Assembly: GCF_009832865.1 (NCBI RefSeq)
Contig: NZ_CP047130.1
Coordinates: forward strand, 3,596,001 to 3,660,000
DNA from: Colwellia sp. 20A7
GTDB lineage: Bacteria; Pseudomonadota; Gammaproteobacteria; Enterobacterales; Alteromonadaceae
DNA length: 64,000 bases
Reading direction: 5' to 3'
The notes beneath the pieces are model-generated. The model searched no databases. It was given only the letters and a program-made list of their open reading frames with translations, and had not been told where the DNA came from. Made by a program: the position numbers and the translations under genes. How positions within the stretch are numbered: position 1 is the stretch's first letter; every line of letters starts with the position of its first letter. Shown piece by piece: positions 1 to 7,756 of this stretch.

Positions 1-758
1 TGACCAACGCAATCGTCAAATGCAGCAATAGTGTAAGCCCCTAAAATAGCTTCCGTTGGCGCAGCAGCATCTAAGGTTACGCCATTAAATGCTACACCAA
101 TACTATCTCGACCGACTGATGAAGGACTATCTCGTGGCACAGGTGTTGTTGGAATTAAAAAGGTCGACGAAATTCCTTCACCATCATCACCGCTGTAATA
201 ACTAATTTCACATTGCACACAAAAGTTATTATATTCTTCAGCGACATCAGGTCTTGCTGCCGCTTCGCATGCTATTTGTGTATCGGTAATATTAACTTCA
301 CCAGTGTCTTCATTGTATAACTGCCAAGTACTATCACCGTAAAAAACATCTAAATTAGTAATAAACTCGCCAGTAAGATCATATAACACACCATCATCAA
401 ACCATTTGCCAGCATCAGCTGCTTCCGTGGAAGTCGATTCTGGACAAAATGGACCCAGTACCGTTCTATCTGAAGGAAAGCCACTCACCGTAATAGAGTA
501 ACAAGTCGATTCCTCACCGTTTGATAACGTACAGGCTACTTCGGTTACCGATTCAGTTAACGATGCTTCAAACCTTGTGGTATCAACTAAATAATTACCT
601 GGCTCATTATCATCCTCAACCACAACTTCCGTTAATTCTTCAGTTTCATTTTGTGAATCACTACTACCGCAGCCAAAAAGCAATAAACTACTAACGACAG
701 GAACACACAAGGTAACTGCTTTTCTTGCAAAAGATTGGGTTATATAAATTTTACGCAT
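1..758 (-). CDS. YHYH-domain lipoprotein (3' end outside window)
   Basis: Open frame from the ATG at 756-758 running leftward off the window (about 252 codons visible). The N-terminus is a lipoprotein signal peptide with lipobox LLLFGC, so the product is probably an envelope lipoprotein. An acidic linker (about residues 35-50) follows, then a Cys-containing globular part. The last visible residues (SIGVAFNGV, then AYTIAAFDDCVGH) match the segment just before the HxxYHYH signature of YHYH-domain proteins; that motif itself would lie outside the window. The molecular function of YHYH proteins is not established. Divergent from the gene at 1187. Confidence 0.75.
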   Translation of the reverse strand, partial: MRKIYITQSFARKAVTLCVPVVSSLLLFGCGSSDSQNETEELTEVVVEDDNEPGNYLVDTTRFEASLTESVTEVACTLSNGEESTCYSITVSGFPSDRTVLGPFCPESTSTEAADAGKWFDDGVLYDLTGEFITNLDVFYGDSTWQLYNEDTGEVNITDTQIACEAAARPDVAEEYNNFCVQCEISYYSGDDGEGISSTFLIPTTPVPRDSPSSVGRDSIGVAFNGVTLDAAAPTEAILGAYTIAAFDDCVG

Positions 759-1186
759 AAGGACGCTCTCATTATTTGTTTAAATAATGATATCGAATGA
801 TTGTGTAAAGAATATGCAAAACAATAAAAATAATAAAATTAACTATTTCTGATCATCAGAATGTACTTTTTATCTTGTTTATAAATTACTTACGTCACTG
901 CAACCAGAGCTTCTCTATATTCTCTTTACTTTAATTATCTTTAATTTTCATTACCTTATTCACCTCAGCCTAAATTTACTCATTGTTATAAGACTAATGT
1001 TTCTTTTTACTTTATAGTATTAGCTAACAATACTGGCAGCGTTTGTAACATAATGATCTCAGTACTTTTTTAAGGTACTGCTCGCGTTAAGCTGTTACAC
1101 GATAAAGTTACTTAGTTAGCTGTCATAATTAGCCAGCTATCATTTTTAAAATTACCATTTCACAGTGCGATCACAATAGGAATATT
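759..1186. other. Divergent intergenic region
   Basis: AT-rich 428-bp spacer between two divergent exported-protein genes, presumably holding both promoters. Short inverted repeats are visible: CAGTAC at 1060-1065 with GTACTG at 1075-1080, and TAGCTG/CAGCTA near 1118-1140. I see no ORF of interest and no convincing -35/-10 pair. Confidence 0.4.
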
Positions 1187-2356
1187 ATGTTTAAAAAGAA
1201 AATATTACTAACCATAACCGCCTTACTGCTAAGTAATGCTACTTATGCAACGCAATTAACGGTTGAAGAGTTACGCATTGAAAACGCGATAATTAAAATG
1301 CCTGAGGTAATGAAGGCTTTTACCACTAATATTGATGACTTTAAACAAGCATGGCAAGCAGCAGATAGTTATCAAAATGCTAAGAACATAACAATATTAC
1401 ACGCTCAAAAGCTCTGGTTCGACGCAAAAAACAAAGTACAATCGGCAGCAACACTCGACGATCGTCCTTTATACTGGGCTCGACTGCTTGCAAGTAAAGT
1501 TATTCGCTCAAATTCGCCATCATTCGAGCTTTCTATGCAGCAAACACAGGCTTTATTAACCTTGTTTGAACAAGGCTCTAGAGGACAAATGGATCTTGAG
1601 TATACGCAAGCCACTCATAAAAAAATATTATTAACCGGGTTCGACCCATTCTTGCTTGATAAAAATATTAACCAAAGTAACCCTTCAGGTATTGCTGCAT
1701 TAAAGCTTGATGGTCAAGTAATTACCTATAAAGGTATTACAGCTGAAATTAACACAGTTATGATCCCTGTTCGCTATAAAGATTTTGATGAAGGACTCAT
1801 TGAATCACTGCTTGCACCCTATTACGCATTAAATAATGTAGATATGATTGTAACCGTGAGTATGGGGCGTAAAGAATTTGATTTAGAGCGTTTTCCTGGC
1901 AAGCGTCGAAGTGTAACAGCACCCGATAATTTAAATATTCTTTCCGGTGGTACTAAAGAAGCCCCCATCATTTCCAAACTTCATAATAAACCATTACCTG
2001 GTGAAGAATTTGTGCTTTTTAGTCTTCCTATAAAGCAAATGCAGCTTGCTAAGGGCCCTTATAAAGTCATTGATAATCATAAAGTAACCAGTATCGATGA
2101 GTCACTCAAGCCAAAAGATATTGAGCCTCATACCCTGTCACAACTTAATGGTCATGTAGCGGTTAACGGATCAGGCGGTGGTTATTTATCAAATGAAATT
2201 TCATATCGCAGCATAAGATTAAGAGATCAGCTCAACTCCAATATCCCAACAGGTCATATACATACGCCTAGAATTCAACAATTTGAACCAGAAATTGAAG
2301 CGAAAATAGTACAGCAAATTCGCACTATGCTAGAGCTATCATTAGAAGCCATTTAA
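1187..2356 (+). CDS. Exported pyroglutamyl-peptidase I (C15)-like protein, Cys to Ser
   Basis: 389 residues starting with a Sec signal peptide (Lys-rich start, hydrophobic core, cleavage near ATYA). Residues about 145-375 resemble peptidase C15 (pyrrolidone-carboxylate peptidase): KILLTGFDPF corresponds to the family GFxPF start. The catalytic Glu appears kept (E234 in FDLERF) and so does the His (H359 in GHIHTP). The catalytic Cys position is occupied by Ser (S335 in GYLSNEISY, where the family has a (Y/F)VCN-type motif). About 120 N-terminal residues before the domain are extra; cytoplasmic Pcp enzymes are about 215 residues. RBS AGGAA at 1178-1182. It could be an inactive binding homologue or a serine-based peptidase; periplasmic location is inferred from the signal peptide. 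Confidence 0.7.
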   Translation: MFKKKILLTITALLLSNATYATQLTVEELRIENAIIKMPEVMKAFTTNIDDFKQAWQAADSYQNAKNITILHAQKLWFDAKNKVQSAATLDDRPLYWARLLASKVIRSNSPSFELSMQQTQALLTLFEQGSRGQMDLEYTQATHKKILLTGFDPFLLDKNINQSNPSGIAALKLDGQVITYKGITAEINTVMIPVRYKDFDEGLIESLLAPYYALNNVDMIVTVSMGRKEFDLERFPGKRRSVTAPDNLNILSGGTKEAPIISKLHNKPLPGEEFVLFSLPIKQMQLAKGPYKVIDNHKVTSIDESLKPKDIEPHTLSQLNGHVAVNGSGGGYLSNEISYRSIRLRDQLNSNIPTGHIHTPRIQQFEPEIEAKIVQQIRTMLELSLEAI

Positions 2357-2384
2357 CCTTATTGCGTAAAGTAATAATGTAAAA

Positions 2385-2526
2385 GGCGAATAAATTCGCC
2401 CCTACGATAATTATAATCAATCGCTTCATAGGACGTTTCTGTATGGGCGACTTCAGTCGTCTGTCCTACGGTGATAATAATCACCACCTTCGCAGGACAT
2501 TTTTTGTAGGGGCGACTTCAGTCGCC
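2385..2526. repeat. REP cluster 1 (5' of RAYT gene)
   Basis: Contains REP-b (2385-2405, stem GGCGAA/TTCGCC followed by CCTAC), a degenerate REP-a (2441-2460) and an intact REP-a (2506-2526: GTAGG head plus stem GGCGACTTCAGTCGCC). A GTAG tetranucleotide followed by a hairpin is the canonical layout of REPs handled by REP-associated transposases, and a RAYT gene follows immediately. Confidence 0.85.
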
Positions 2527-2610
2527 TGATAATACCAATCAATTAACCACAACAAAGACCTCAATTATTTGACTATAATAAATACAAATCACATCAAAAA
2601 GATTTTGATT

Positions 2611-3072
2611 ATGCCACGTACTAATCTTATTAAAGGTAGAACATCTCTTAAACATCATGTCTACCACATCACAACATGCACAGAAAATCGCAAACCATTC
2701 TTTCATAACTTTCAATGCGCTCGTTTGTTAATTAATGAAATGAAAGGCCTAACTAACCAACATGAAGTTAAATCCATTACCTGGGTGATCATGCCAGACC
2801 ATTTACATTGGTTATTTCAGCTAACGTCAGATAAGAGTTTGTCAAAAATGATTCAAACATTAAAAGGTCGTAGTTCTAGAGCTATTAATAAACACAGCAA
2901 CAAAATAAAATTTTCATGGCAACGCGGTTTTCATGATCATGCCATTAGAACAGAGGAAAGTTTAATAGCGGTATCACGATATATTGTCGCCAATCCATTA
3001 CGCGCAGGTTTAGTAGAAAATGTGGGAGATTATCCGTTATGGGATTCAGTATATTTGGATGGCGATGAATAA
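2611..3072 (+). CDS. REP-associated tyrosine transposase (RAYT, Y1/HUH family)
   Basis: 153 residues from the ATG at 2611; an upstream in-frame TTG at 2569 is less likely because MPRTNLIKGRTS matches typical RAYT starts. The HUH-type metal-binding motif is visible in MPDHLHWLF, and the catalytic Tyr is in SRYIVANPLRAGLV, both characteristic of Y1_Tnp/TnpA-REP proteins. Such enzymes nick single-stranded REP hairpins next to a 5' GTAG and are usually single-copy, domesticated genes flanked by REPs. Arrays of GTAG-headed palindromes lie on both sides (2385-2526 and 3101-3541), and matching elements recur through the window, so this protein is the best candidate for having spread them. Full length with both motifs intact suggests it is or was recently active. 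Confidence 0.88.
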   Translation: MPRTNLIKGRTSLKHHVYHITTCTENRKPFFHNFQCARLLINEMKGLTNQHEVKSITWVIMPDHLHWLFQLTSDKSLSKMIQTLKGRSSRAINKHSNKIKFSWQRGFHDHAIRTEESLIAVSRYIVANPLRAGLVENVGDYPLWDSVYLDGDE

Positions 3073-3078
3073 ACCTTT

Positions 3079-3545
3079 TGTAGAGGCGCTTTCTGTATTT
3101 GGCGAATAAATTCGCCCCTACGGTCATGATTTGAAAATTGTTCATATGTTATTTGCTATAGGGGCGTTTGTAGGGGCGACTTCAGTCGCCTGAACACAAT
3201 ACACGCCAATAACTTTGCATTATGTTATATCCCATTATTTGGCGAATAAATTCGCCCCTACGGTGATGATTTGAAAATTGTTAATATGTTATTTGCTATA
3301 GGGGCGTTTGTAAGGGCGACTTCTGTCGTCTGTTCACAATACACGCCGGTAACGCTGCATTATGTTATATCCCATTATTTGGCGAATAAATTCGCCCCTA
3401 CGGTCATGATTTGAAAATTGTTCATATGTTATTTGCTATAGGGGCGTTTGTAGGGGCGACTTCAGTCGCCTGAACACAATACACGCCAATAACTTTGTAT
3501 TATGTTATACCTCATTAATAGGCGAATAAATTCGCCCCTACAGTG
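3079..3545. repeat. REP cluster 2: tandem array with 140-bp period
   Basis: REP-b hairpins start at 3101, 3241, 3381 and 3521, exactly 140 bp apart. REP-a copies at 3170-3190, 3310-3330 (degenerate) and 3450-3470 alternate with them in inverted orientation. The spacer between is also conserved (TTGAAAATTGTTCATATG and CATTATGTTATATCCCATT segments), so the whole 140-bp unit was duplicated. Lies immediately 3' of the RAYT gene. Confidence 0.9.
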
Positions 3546-3640
3546 ATGCACTTCGAGATTGAATCTGCCAATTTCTTCTTGGTGCGGTATTTGAAAAACT
3601 AACAGCAGAAGAAGCGCTAATCGGTATACTGCAAATAAGA

Positions 3641-3667
3641 AAAAACCGACATAAAAGTCGGTTTTTT
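3641..3667 (-). terminator. Intrinsic terminator of dnaX-ybaB
   Basis: AACCGAC / GTCGGTT hairpin with a 6-nt loop flanked by A and T runs, 52 bp past the ybaB stop. The flanks make it usable in both directions. No recR follows before it. Confidence 0.75.
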
Positions 3668-3718
3668 ATAAGCTTACTATGGGTTTTATATAAAAATATA
3701 GCACCTCATATAATAAAC

Positions 3719-4045
3719 CTAAAACGGCATTTTCATCCCTGGTGGTAATTGCATACCGCCAGTTAATGAGCCCATTTTATCTTTATTTTGTTCTTCTACA
3801 CGGCGTACAGCATCATTTACTGCAGCAGCAAGTAGATCTTCAATAAGATCTTTATCATCTTCCATTAAGCTATCATCAAGCTCAACTTTACGTACGCTGT
3901 GGCTACCAGTCATAGTAACTTTAACCATACCTGCACCAGATTCACCTACCACTTCCATTTTGGCCAGTTCTTCTTGAGCTTTTTGCATTTTTTCTTGCAT
4001 TTGTTGGGCTTGCTTCATCAAATTGCCCATACCGCCTTTCATCAT
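3719..4045 (-). CDS. ybaB: Nucleoid-associated protein YbaB/EbfC
   Basis: 108 residues with the family N-terminus [20 protein letters not shown] (residues 7-26), a heterogeneous middle and a Met/Pro-rich tail. YbaB/EbfC is a small homodimeric DNA-binding protein with tweezer-like shape that coats the nucleoid. It lies 107 bp downstream of dnaX in the same direction, the usual gammaproteobacterial arrangement, and is preceded by a GGAGAG ribosome-binding site. The usual next gene, recR, is absent: a terminator, REP arrays and the RAYT gene follow instead. Two consecutive Met codons leave the start uncertain by one residue. Confidence 0.93.
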   Translation of the reverse strand: MMKGGMGNLMKQAQQMQEKMQKAQEELAKMEVVGESGAGMVKVTMTGSHSVRKVELDDSLMEDDKDLIEDLLAAAVNDAVRRVEEQNKDKMGSLTGGMQLPPGMKMPF

Positions 4046-4152
4046 TACTCTCTCCGATAAGTTATTTTAAAAATGGTTAAAAATATTTATTGCTCTCATT
4101 ATACCAATATGGTGTCAAAGCAACATTTTAAAAGGTGTTATTAACAAAAAAA

Positions 4153-6369
4153 TCAAATTGGCGTAATACTATCTTCATCCAAGGTCGCTTGAAAGTGTTG
4201 TACTAAGCCTTGTACCAATTCATCTTTTCTCAATAAGTCTTTTGCATAATCATAACGTTTATCATTTATATGTGACTGAATTTGATAAGGATCAGCAACG
4301 GTTTGCTCAACTATATTAATAGTTACTTGTATATTGCGTGATAAAAACTGACTGATACTTTGTTGTAGTTGCTGTTGCGCTGTGTCAGTGTATAAATGTT
4401 TTGTCGCTTGATTTAAGCATAAAATTAAATTGTTGTCTGTCGAATTCTCATCAATAGTTGCATGAATTGCTAACTGCCTTAAACGCGCAGTAAGCTCCAT
4501 TGAATCAATCATATGTGCCCATTGATCAACTTGATTCGCTTTACGAATAGTTGCAGGGTCAATACTTTCCGCTTGATATGGCTCGGCAGGTTTAGGTAGC
4601 GCTATTTTTTCAACATCAGCCTTTGCTGAACCTGTATTTTCTGAGCCTTTGTTTAATGTACTTTGATTACCGATATCAACTTGACGCGCTATGGCGCCAT
4701 CAGACTTTTTTCCCTGCTTATCCAATTGTTTTTTTCGGCTGCGTAACATATTACGAGTCGCTAACACTGAGCTTACCGGGCTATTAAATGCAGATGTATC
4801 ATCTGCTTTTATTGGTGCAGTTGATGTATTCGTAGGATCTGCGTGCATGGGCTCTGGGTGTATAGGTCGCTCATTAAGAGTTTGCTCTTGAATCGCGGGC
4901 TTCTGATGTTGTTTTTCTTGTTCATGTTCATGTTCTTGTTTTTGTTCTTGTCCAGAAAAATTATTTTCTTGCGTCGGTGCTATTTCTTCTACGATACCTT
5001 GCGGTACAAAGTTTTGCGTGGCTAAATCTGGTGACGCTTCACCTTGTGGAACATAGCTATTATCTTCTGCAACATGAGGCACTTCATCTGCTTGACTTGA
5101 AAATGGTATTGGCTCAGCTTGTTGAATATCAACCGCCTGTTGCTCTATATCATGCATTTGTTGTGCTAAAGCTTGCTCATCACTTGAAGACGTTTCCATA
5201 AACGCATCATCTAAACTCTTGATGTCAGATACAGGAGCAGTTTGATTAAGTGCACTCGCTTCTATTGGCGGTAACGACTCTTTCTGCATTGGTTTAAACG
5301 CAAATAAACGCAGTAACGTCATATCAAACGCTGCTTGTTCATCTGATGCATAAGGCAAATCTTTACGGCCATTAACACAAATTTGATAAAAAAGTTGCAC
5401 ATCTTCTGCGGACATCGACTGACTAAATTTTTTCAGTAATTGTGCGTGTTCTGTAGGTAAATCAAAATGTTGATCAACAATTTGTAATATCGCTATTTGA
5501 TGGAAAAGCTGTATAAGCTCAGCGTATAAACGGCTATAACTAGGCGCATAACTTGCTATTTCTTGGGATAACGCCATTAAACTTACCCCGTCTTGTTTTA
5601 ATAACGCAATAACAATTTTATACACCCAATTTTGATCTAATCCACCTAACATTTCTTGAATATTAGGCAACGTTATATTGCCCTGACCTTGCGCTATCGC
5701 TTGGTCAGTTAAACTTAAAGAGTCACGCATACTGCCTCTGGCAGCTTTAGCCAGTAAGGTTAATGTACCACTAGCATGGGTAACGTTTTCATAGCCTAAT
5801 ATTTCGGTCAGTTTACTTTCAATTTGCTTAACCGTTAGCGCTTTTAAATGAAACTGTAAACAACGAGATAACACAGTAACCGGCAATTTTTGCGGATCGG
5901 TAGTCGCTAAAATAAATTTTACATGTTCAGGCGGCTCTTCTAACGTTTTCAATAACGCATTAAAGCTATTACGCGACAACATATGCACTTCATCAATAAG
6001 GTAGACTTTATAGCGACCACGTGTTGGCGCATACTGCACGTTATCTAGAATTTCTCTAGTGTCATCTACCTTAGTTTTTGAGGCTGCATCAATTTCAAGT
6101 AAATCAACAAATCTACCTTGATCTATTTCCAAACAGGTATCACATTTTCCACATGGTGTGGCTGTAATACCTGTTTCACAGTTCAAGCTTTTAGCAAAAA
6201 TTCTGGCGATTGTGGTTTTACCCACACCTCGTGTTCCCGTAAATAAATACGCATGATGTAAACGTTGTTGCAGTAAAGCATTAACAAGTACAGTAACTAC
6301 ATGTTCTTGCCCTACAAGCTCTTCAAAACACTTGGGACGCCATTTTCTTGCTAAAACTTGATAACTCAT
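4153..6369 (-). CDS. dnaX: DNA polymerase III subunits gamma and tau
   Basis: 738 residues. AAA+ clamp-loader motor: Walker A GTRGVGKT at 45-52, zinc module Cys64/73/76/79, Walker B LIDEVH near 124-129, sensor 1 ATTD at 155-158, SRC motif at 168-170. A lid and collar follow to about residue 370, then an unusually long Gln/Glu/Ala-rich linker (about 370-600; it includes an EQEQKQEHEHEQEKQHQ stretch) and the C-terminal tau domain that binds Pol III alpha and DnaB. E. coli tau is 643 residues; the extra length is in the linker. At codons 553-555 the frame reads GGA AAA AAG, the same A AAA AAG slippery heptamer used in E. coli dnaX, and -1 slippage reaches TGA after one codon. That would give a gamma form of about 556 residues. 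Lies 6 bp downstream of apt. Confidence 0.97.
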   Translation of the reverse strand: MSYQVLARKWRPKCFEELVGQEHVVTVLVNALLQQRLHHAYLFTGTRGVGKTTIARIFAKSLNCETGITATPCGKCDTCLEIDQGRFVDLLEIDAASKTKVDDTREILDNVQYAPTRGRYKVYLIDEVHMLSRNSFNALLKTLEEPPEHVKFILATTDPQKLPVTVLSRCLQFHLKALTVKQIESKLTEILGYENVTHASGTLTLLAKAARGSMRDSLSLTDQAIAQGQGNITLPNIQEMLGGLDQNWVYKIVIALLKQDGVSLMALSQEIASYAPSYSRLYAELIQLFHQIAILQIVDQHFDLPTEHAQLLKKFSQSMSAEDVQLFYQICVNGRKDLPYASDEQAAFDMTLLRLFAFKPMQKESLPPIEASALNQTAPVSDIKSLDDAFMETSSSDEQALAQQMHDIEQQAVDIQQAEPIPFSSQADEVPHVAEDNSYVPQGEASPDLATQNFVPQGIVEEIAPTQENNFSGQEQKQEHEHEQEKQHQKPAIQEQTLNERPIHPEPMHADPTNTSTAPIKADDTSAFNSPVSSVLATRNMLRSRKKQLDKQGKKSDGAIARQVDIGNQSTLNKGSENTGSAKADVEKIALPKPAEPYQAESIDPATIRKANQVDQWAHMIDSMELTARLRQLAIHATIDENSTDNNLILCLNQATKHLYTDTAQQQLQQSISQFLSRNIQVTINIVEQTVADPYQIQSHINDKRYDYAKDLLRKDELVQGLVQHFQATLDEDSITPI
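4683..4711 (-). promoter_or_regulatory. Programmed -1 frameshift site in dnaX
   Basis: On the minus strand the heptamer AAAAAAG occupies 4711-4705 in phase A AAA AAG. After a -1 slip the next codons are GTC then TGA, the same one-codon-then-stop layout as in E. coli dnaX. Just downstream, GATGGCGC CATA GCGCGTC can fold into a stem with one bulged G, a plausible stimulator. I do not see a clear Shine-Dalgarno stimulator upstream. Confidence 0.7.
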
Positions 6370-6375
6370 ATAATT

Positions 6376-6921
6376 TTATTCACCAGAATATTGCACAAGA
6401 GATGACGTAGTAAGGCCGATTGCTTCTAATCGCTTCTCACCCCCTAAGTCAGGTAAAGAAATAACAAAACCTGCATCCTTCACTTCAGCACCAATGCGGC
6501 GTATCAATTTCGTCGTCGCCTCGATAGTGCCACCGGTTGCAAGTAAGTCATCAATAATTAACACTTTGTCATCAACACTTAACGCATCACGATGAATTTC
6601 TAATACATCTTCACCATATTCAAGTTGATAAGCTTGTGCAAAAGTTTGTCTAGGAAGTTTACCGGGTTTACGAACAGGAATAAAACCAAGACCCAATGCT
6701 AGTGCTAAAGGCGCACCAAATAAGAAACCTCTAGCTTCAGTACCAACAACCTTGGTAAATCCTTGGTCTTTATATTTTTCAGTGAGCAGGTCTATCGTTA
6801 ATGCAAAGGCTTCTGCGTTTTCTAGTAGACTAGTAACGTCGCGGAATAAAACACCTTCCACAGGGTAATCAGGGATTGCTTTGATGGCAGATTTTAATTG
6901 TGCTAATTGTTGTTCAGTCAT
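6376..6921 (-). CDS. apt: Adenine phosphoribosyltransferase
   Basis: 181 residues, usual length for bacterial Apt. It makes AMP from adenine and PRPP in purine salvage. The PRPP-binding motif [13 protein letters not shown] is at about 120-132, the dimer/loop segment [11 protein letters not shown] at 84-94, and EARGF at 62-66 is typical of Apt. Ends 6 bp before the dnaX start, so apt-dnaX-ybaB is probably one transcription unit, an order also found in E. coli. Confidence 0.96.
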   Translation of the reverse strand: MTEQQLAQLKSAIKAIPDYPVEGVLFRDVTSLLENAEAFALTIDLLTEKYKDQGFTKVVGTEARGFLFGAPLALALGLGFIPVRKPGKLPRQTFAQAYQLEYGEDVLEIHRDALSVDDKVLIIDDLLATGGTIEATTKLIRRIGAEVKDAGFVISLPDLGGEKRLEAIGLTTSSLVQYSGE

Positions 6922-7012
6922 TACTGTTCTTATACCGAGTAAAAATTTAATAATGACAAAGAATAAAACAATTCAGCCGATATTTATAGTGATGATCTTA
7001 TTTACATTACTA

Positions 7013-7396
7013 TTACAGGGCTATTTTTGTTCGGACATTACCCAGTAAACACTTTACTGTAGACATAAACTTAGTTTCATTCACAGGTTTAGTGACAACA
7101 TTACTAAATAAATTAAATTCTGGTAAGTTTTCTACACTTTGTTTATTTTGCGTTGTCATAAACAAAACAGGCGTTGGCGCACAAAAAGGTGTTTGCTTAA
7201 GGTTTTTAGTTAAGGTTGCACCATTCATTAATGGCATAAGGTGATCAATAATATAAAGATGAAATGATTCTTTTTGCGCTTTTTCAAAGCCATCTAGCCC
7301 GTTAACCGCGGTAGTAATAGTGTACCCAACTGATGTTAATAGTTTACTAATATTTTCTCGTACACTTTTGTTGTCATCAATTACTAAAATATTCAT
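7013..7396 (-). CDS. Single-domain response regulator (CheY-like receiver)
   Basis: 127 residues consisting of one receiver domain: acidic pair D7-D8 (LVIDDNK), phosphoacceptor D51 (IIDHLMPLMNG), Thr at 81-82 and Lys103 in VTKPV. There is no output domain, so it acts by protein-protein contact like CheY or as a phosphorelay intermediate. The ATG at 7396 is preferred over an in-frame GTG at 7408 because receiver domains begin at MNILVIDD. The partner kinase is not in the window; it stands alone between apt and pgi. Confidence 0.85.
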   Translation of the reverse strand: MNILVIDDNKSVRENISKLLTSVGYTITTAVNGLDGFEKAQKESFHLYIIDHLMPLMNGATLTKNLKQTPFCAPTPVLFMTTQNKQSVENLPEFNLFSNVVTKPVNETKFMSTVKCLLGNVRTKIAL

Positions 7397-7408
7397 ATAA
7401 AACTTCAC

Positions 7409-7756
7409 GCCTATATATCAATTAGTCCTTATTTCGGACTACGCTACAAAGATATAGCTTCCCTTCACGGTGCGTATTTTACCCTAAATAAAGATAATAA
7501 CAAAGCCCAGTATTATTACAGTTTTATTCTAGTGTTACTATTTCCTTACACGATGTTGTTCTATTTATTTATGGTTAATTAAGCGGTCGTCTAGAGAAGT
7601 TATGTATGCGGGGATTGCTCAAACTAGTGCAGGTAAATCACCTTAAGAATAAAGCAGCTAAACACCAAAGATTAGGGCTGTCTGTACTCAGCCCTATAGC
7701 TTCCTATATGGCTGAGTACTCGCTGAGTATATGGCTAAGCATATAAAATATGGTTA
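7409..7756. other. Intergenic region pgi / response regulator
   Basis: 348 bp without a convincing gene. TAGTCC/GGACTA forms a small hairpin just upstream of the response-regulator start (about 7424-7442). TAGGGCTG/CAGCCCTA at 7673-7696, 60 bp after the pgi stop, could end pgi transcription but lacks a good U-tract. Confidence 0.35.

Noticed and set aside
3545-3640. Short plus-strand frame (AVFEKLTAEEALIGILQIRK) before the ybaB terminator, as a possible gene remnant
   Set aside because: Reads like protein for about 20 residues but has no start, no homologue I can name, and runs into the terminator; not enough to call a pseudogene.
4691-5201. Plus-strand open frames opposite dnaX
   Set aside because: Antisense to a well-conserved gene, in its low-complexity linker region.
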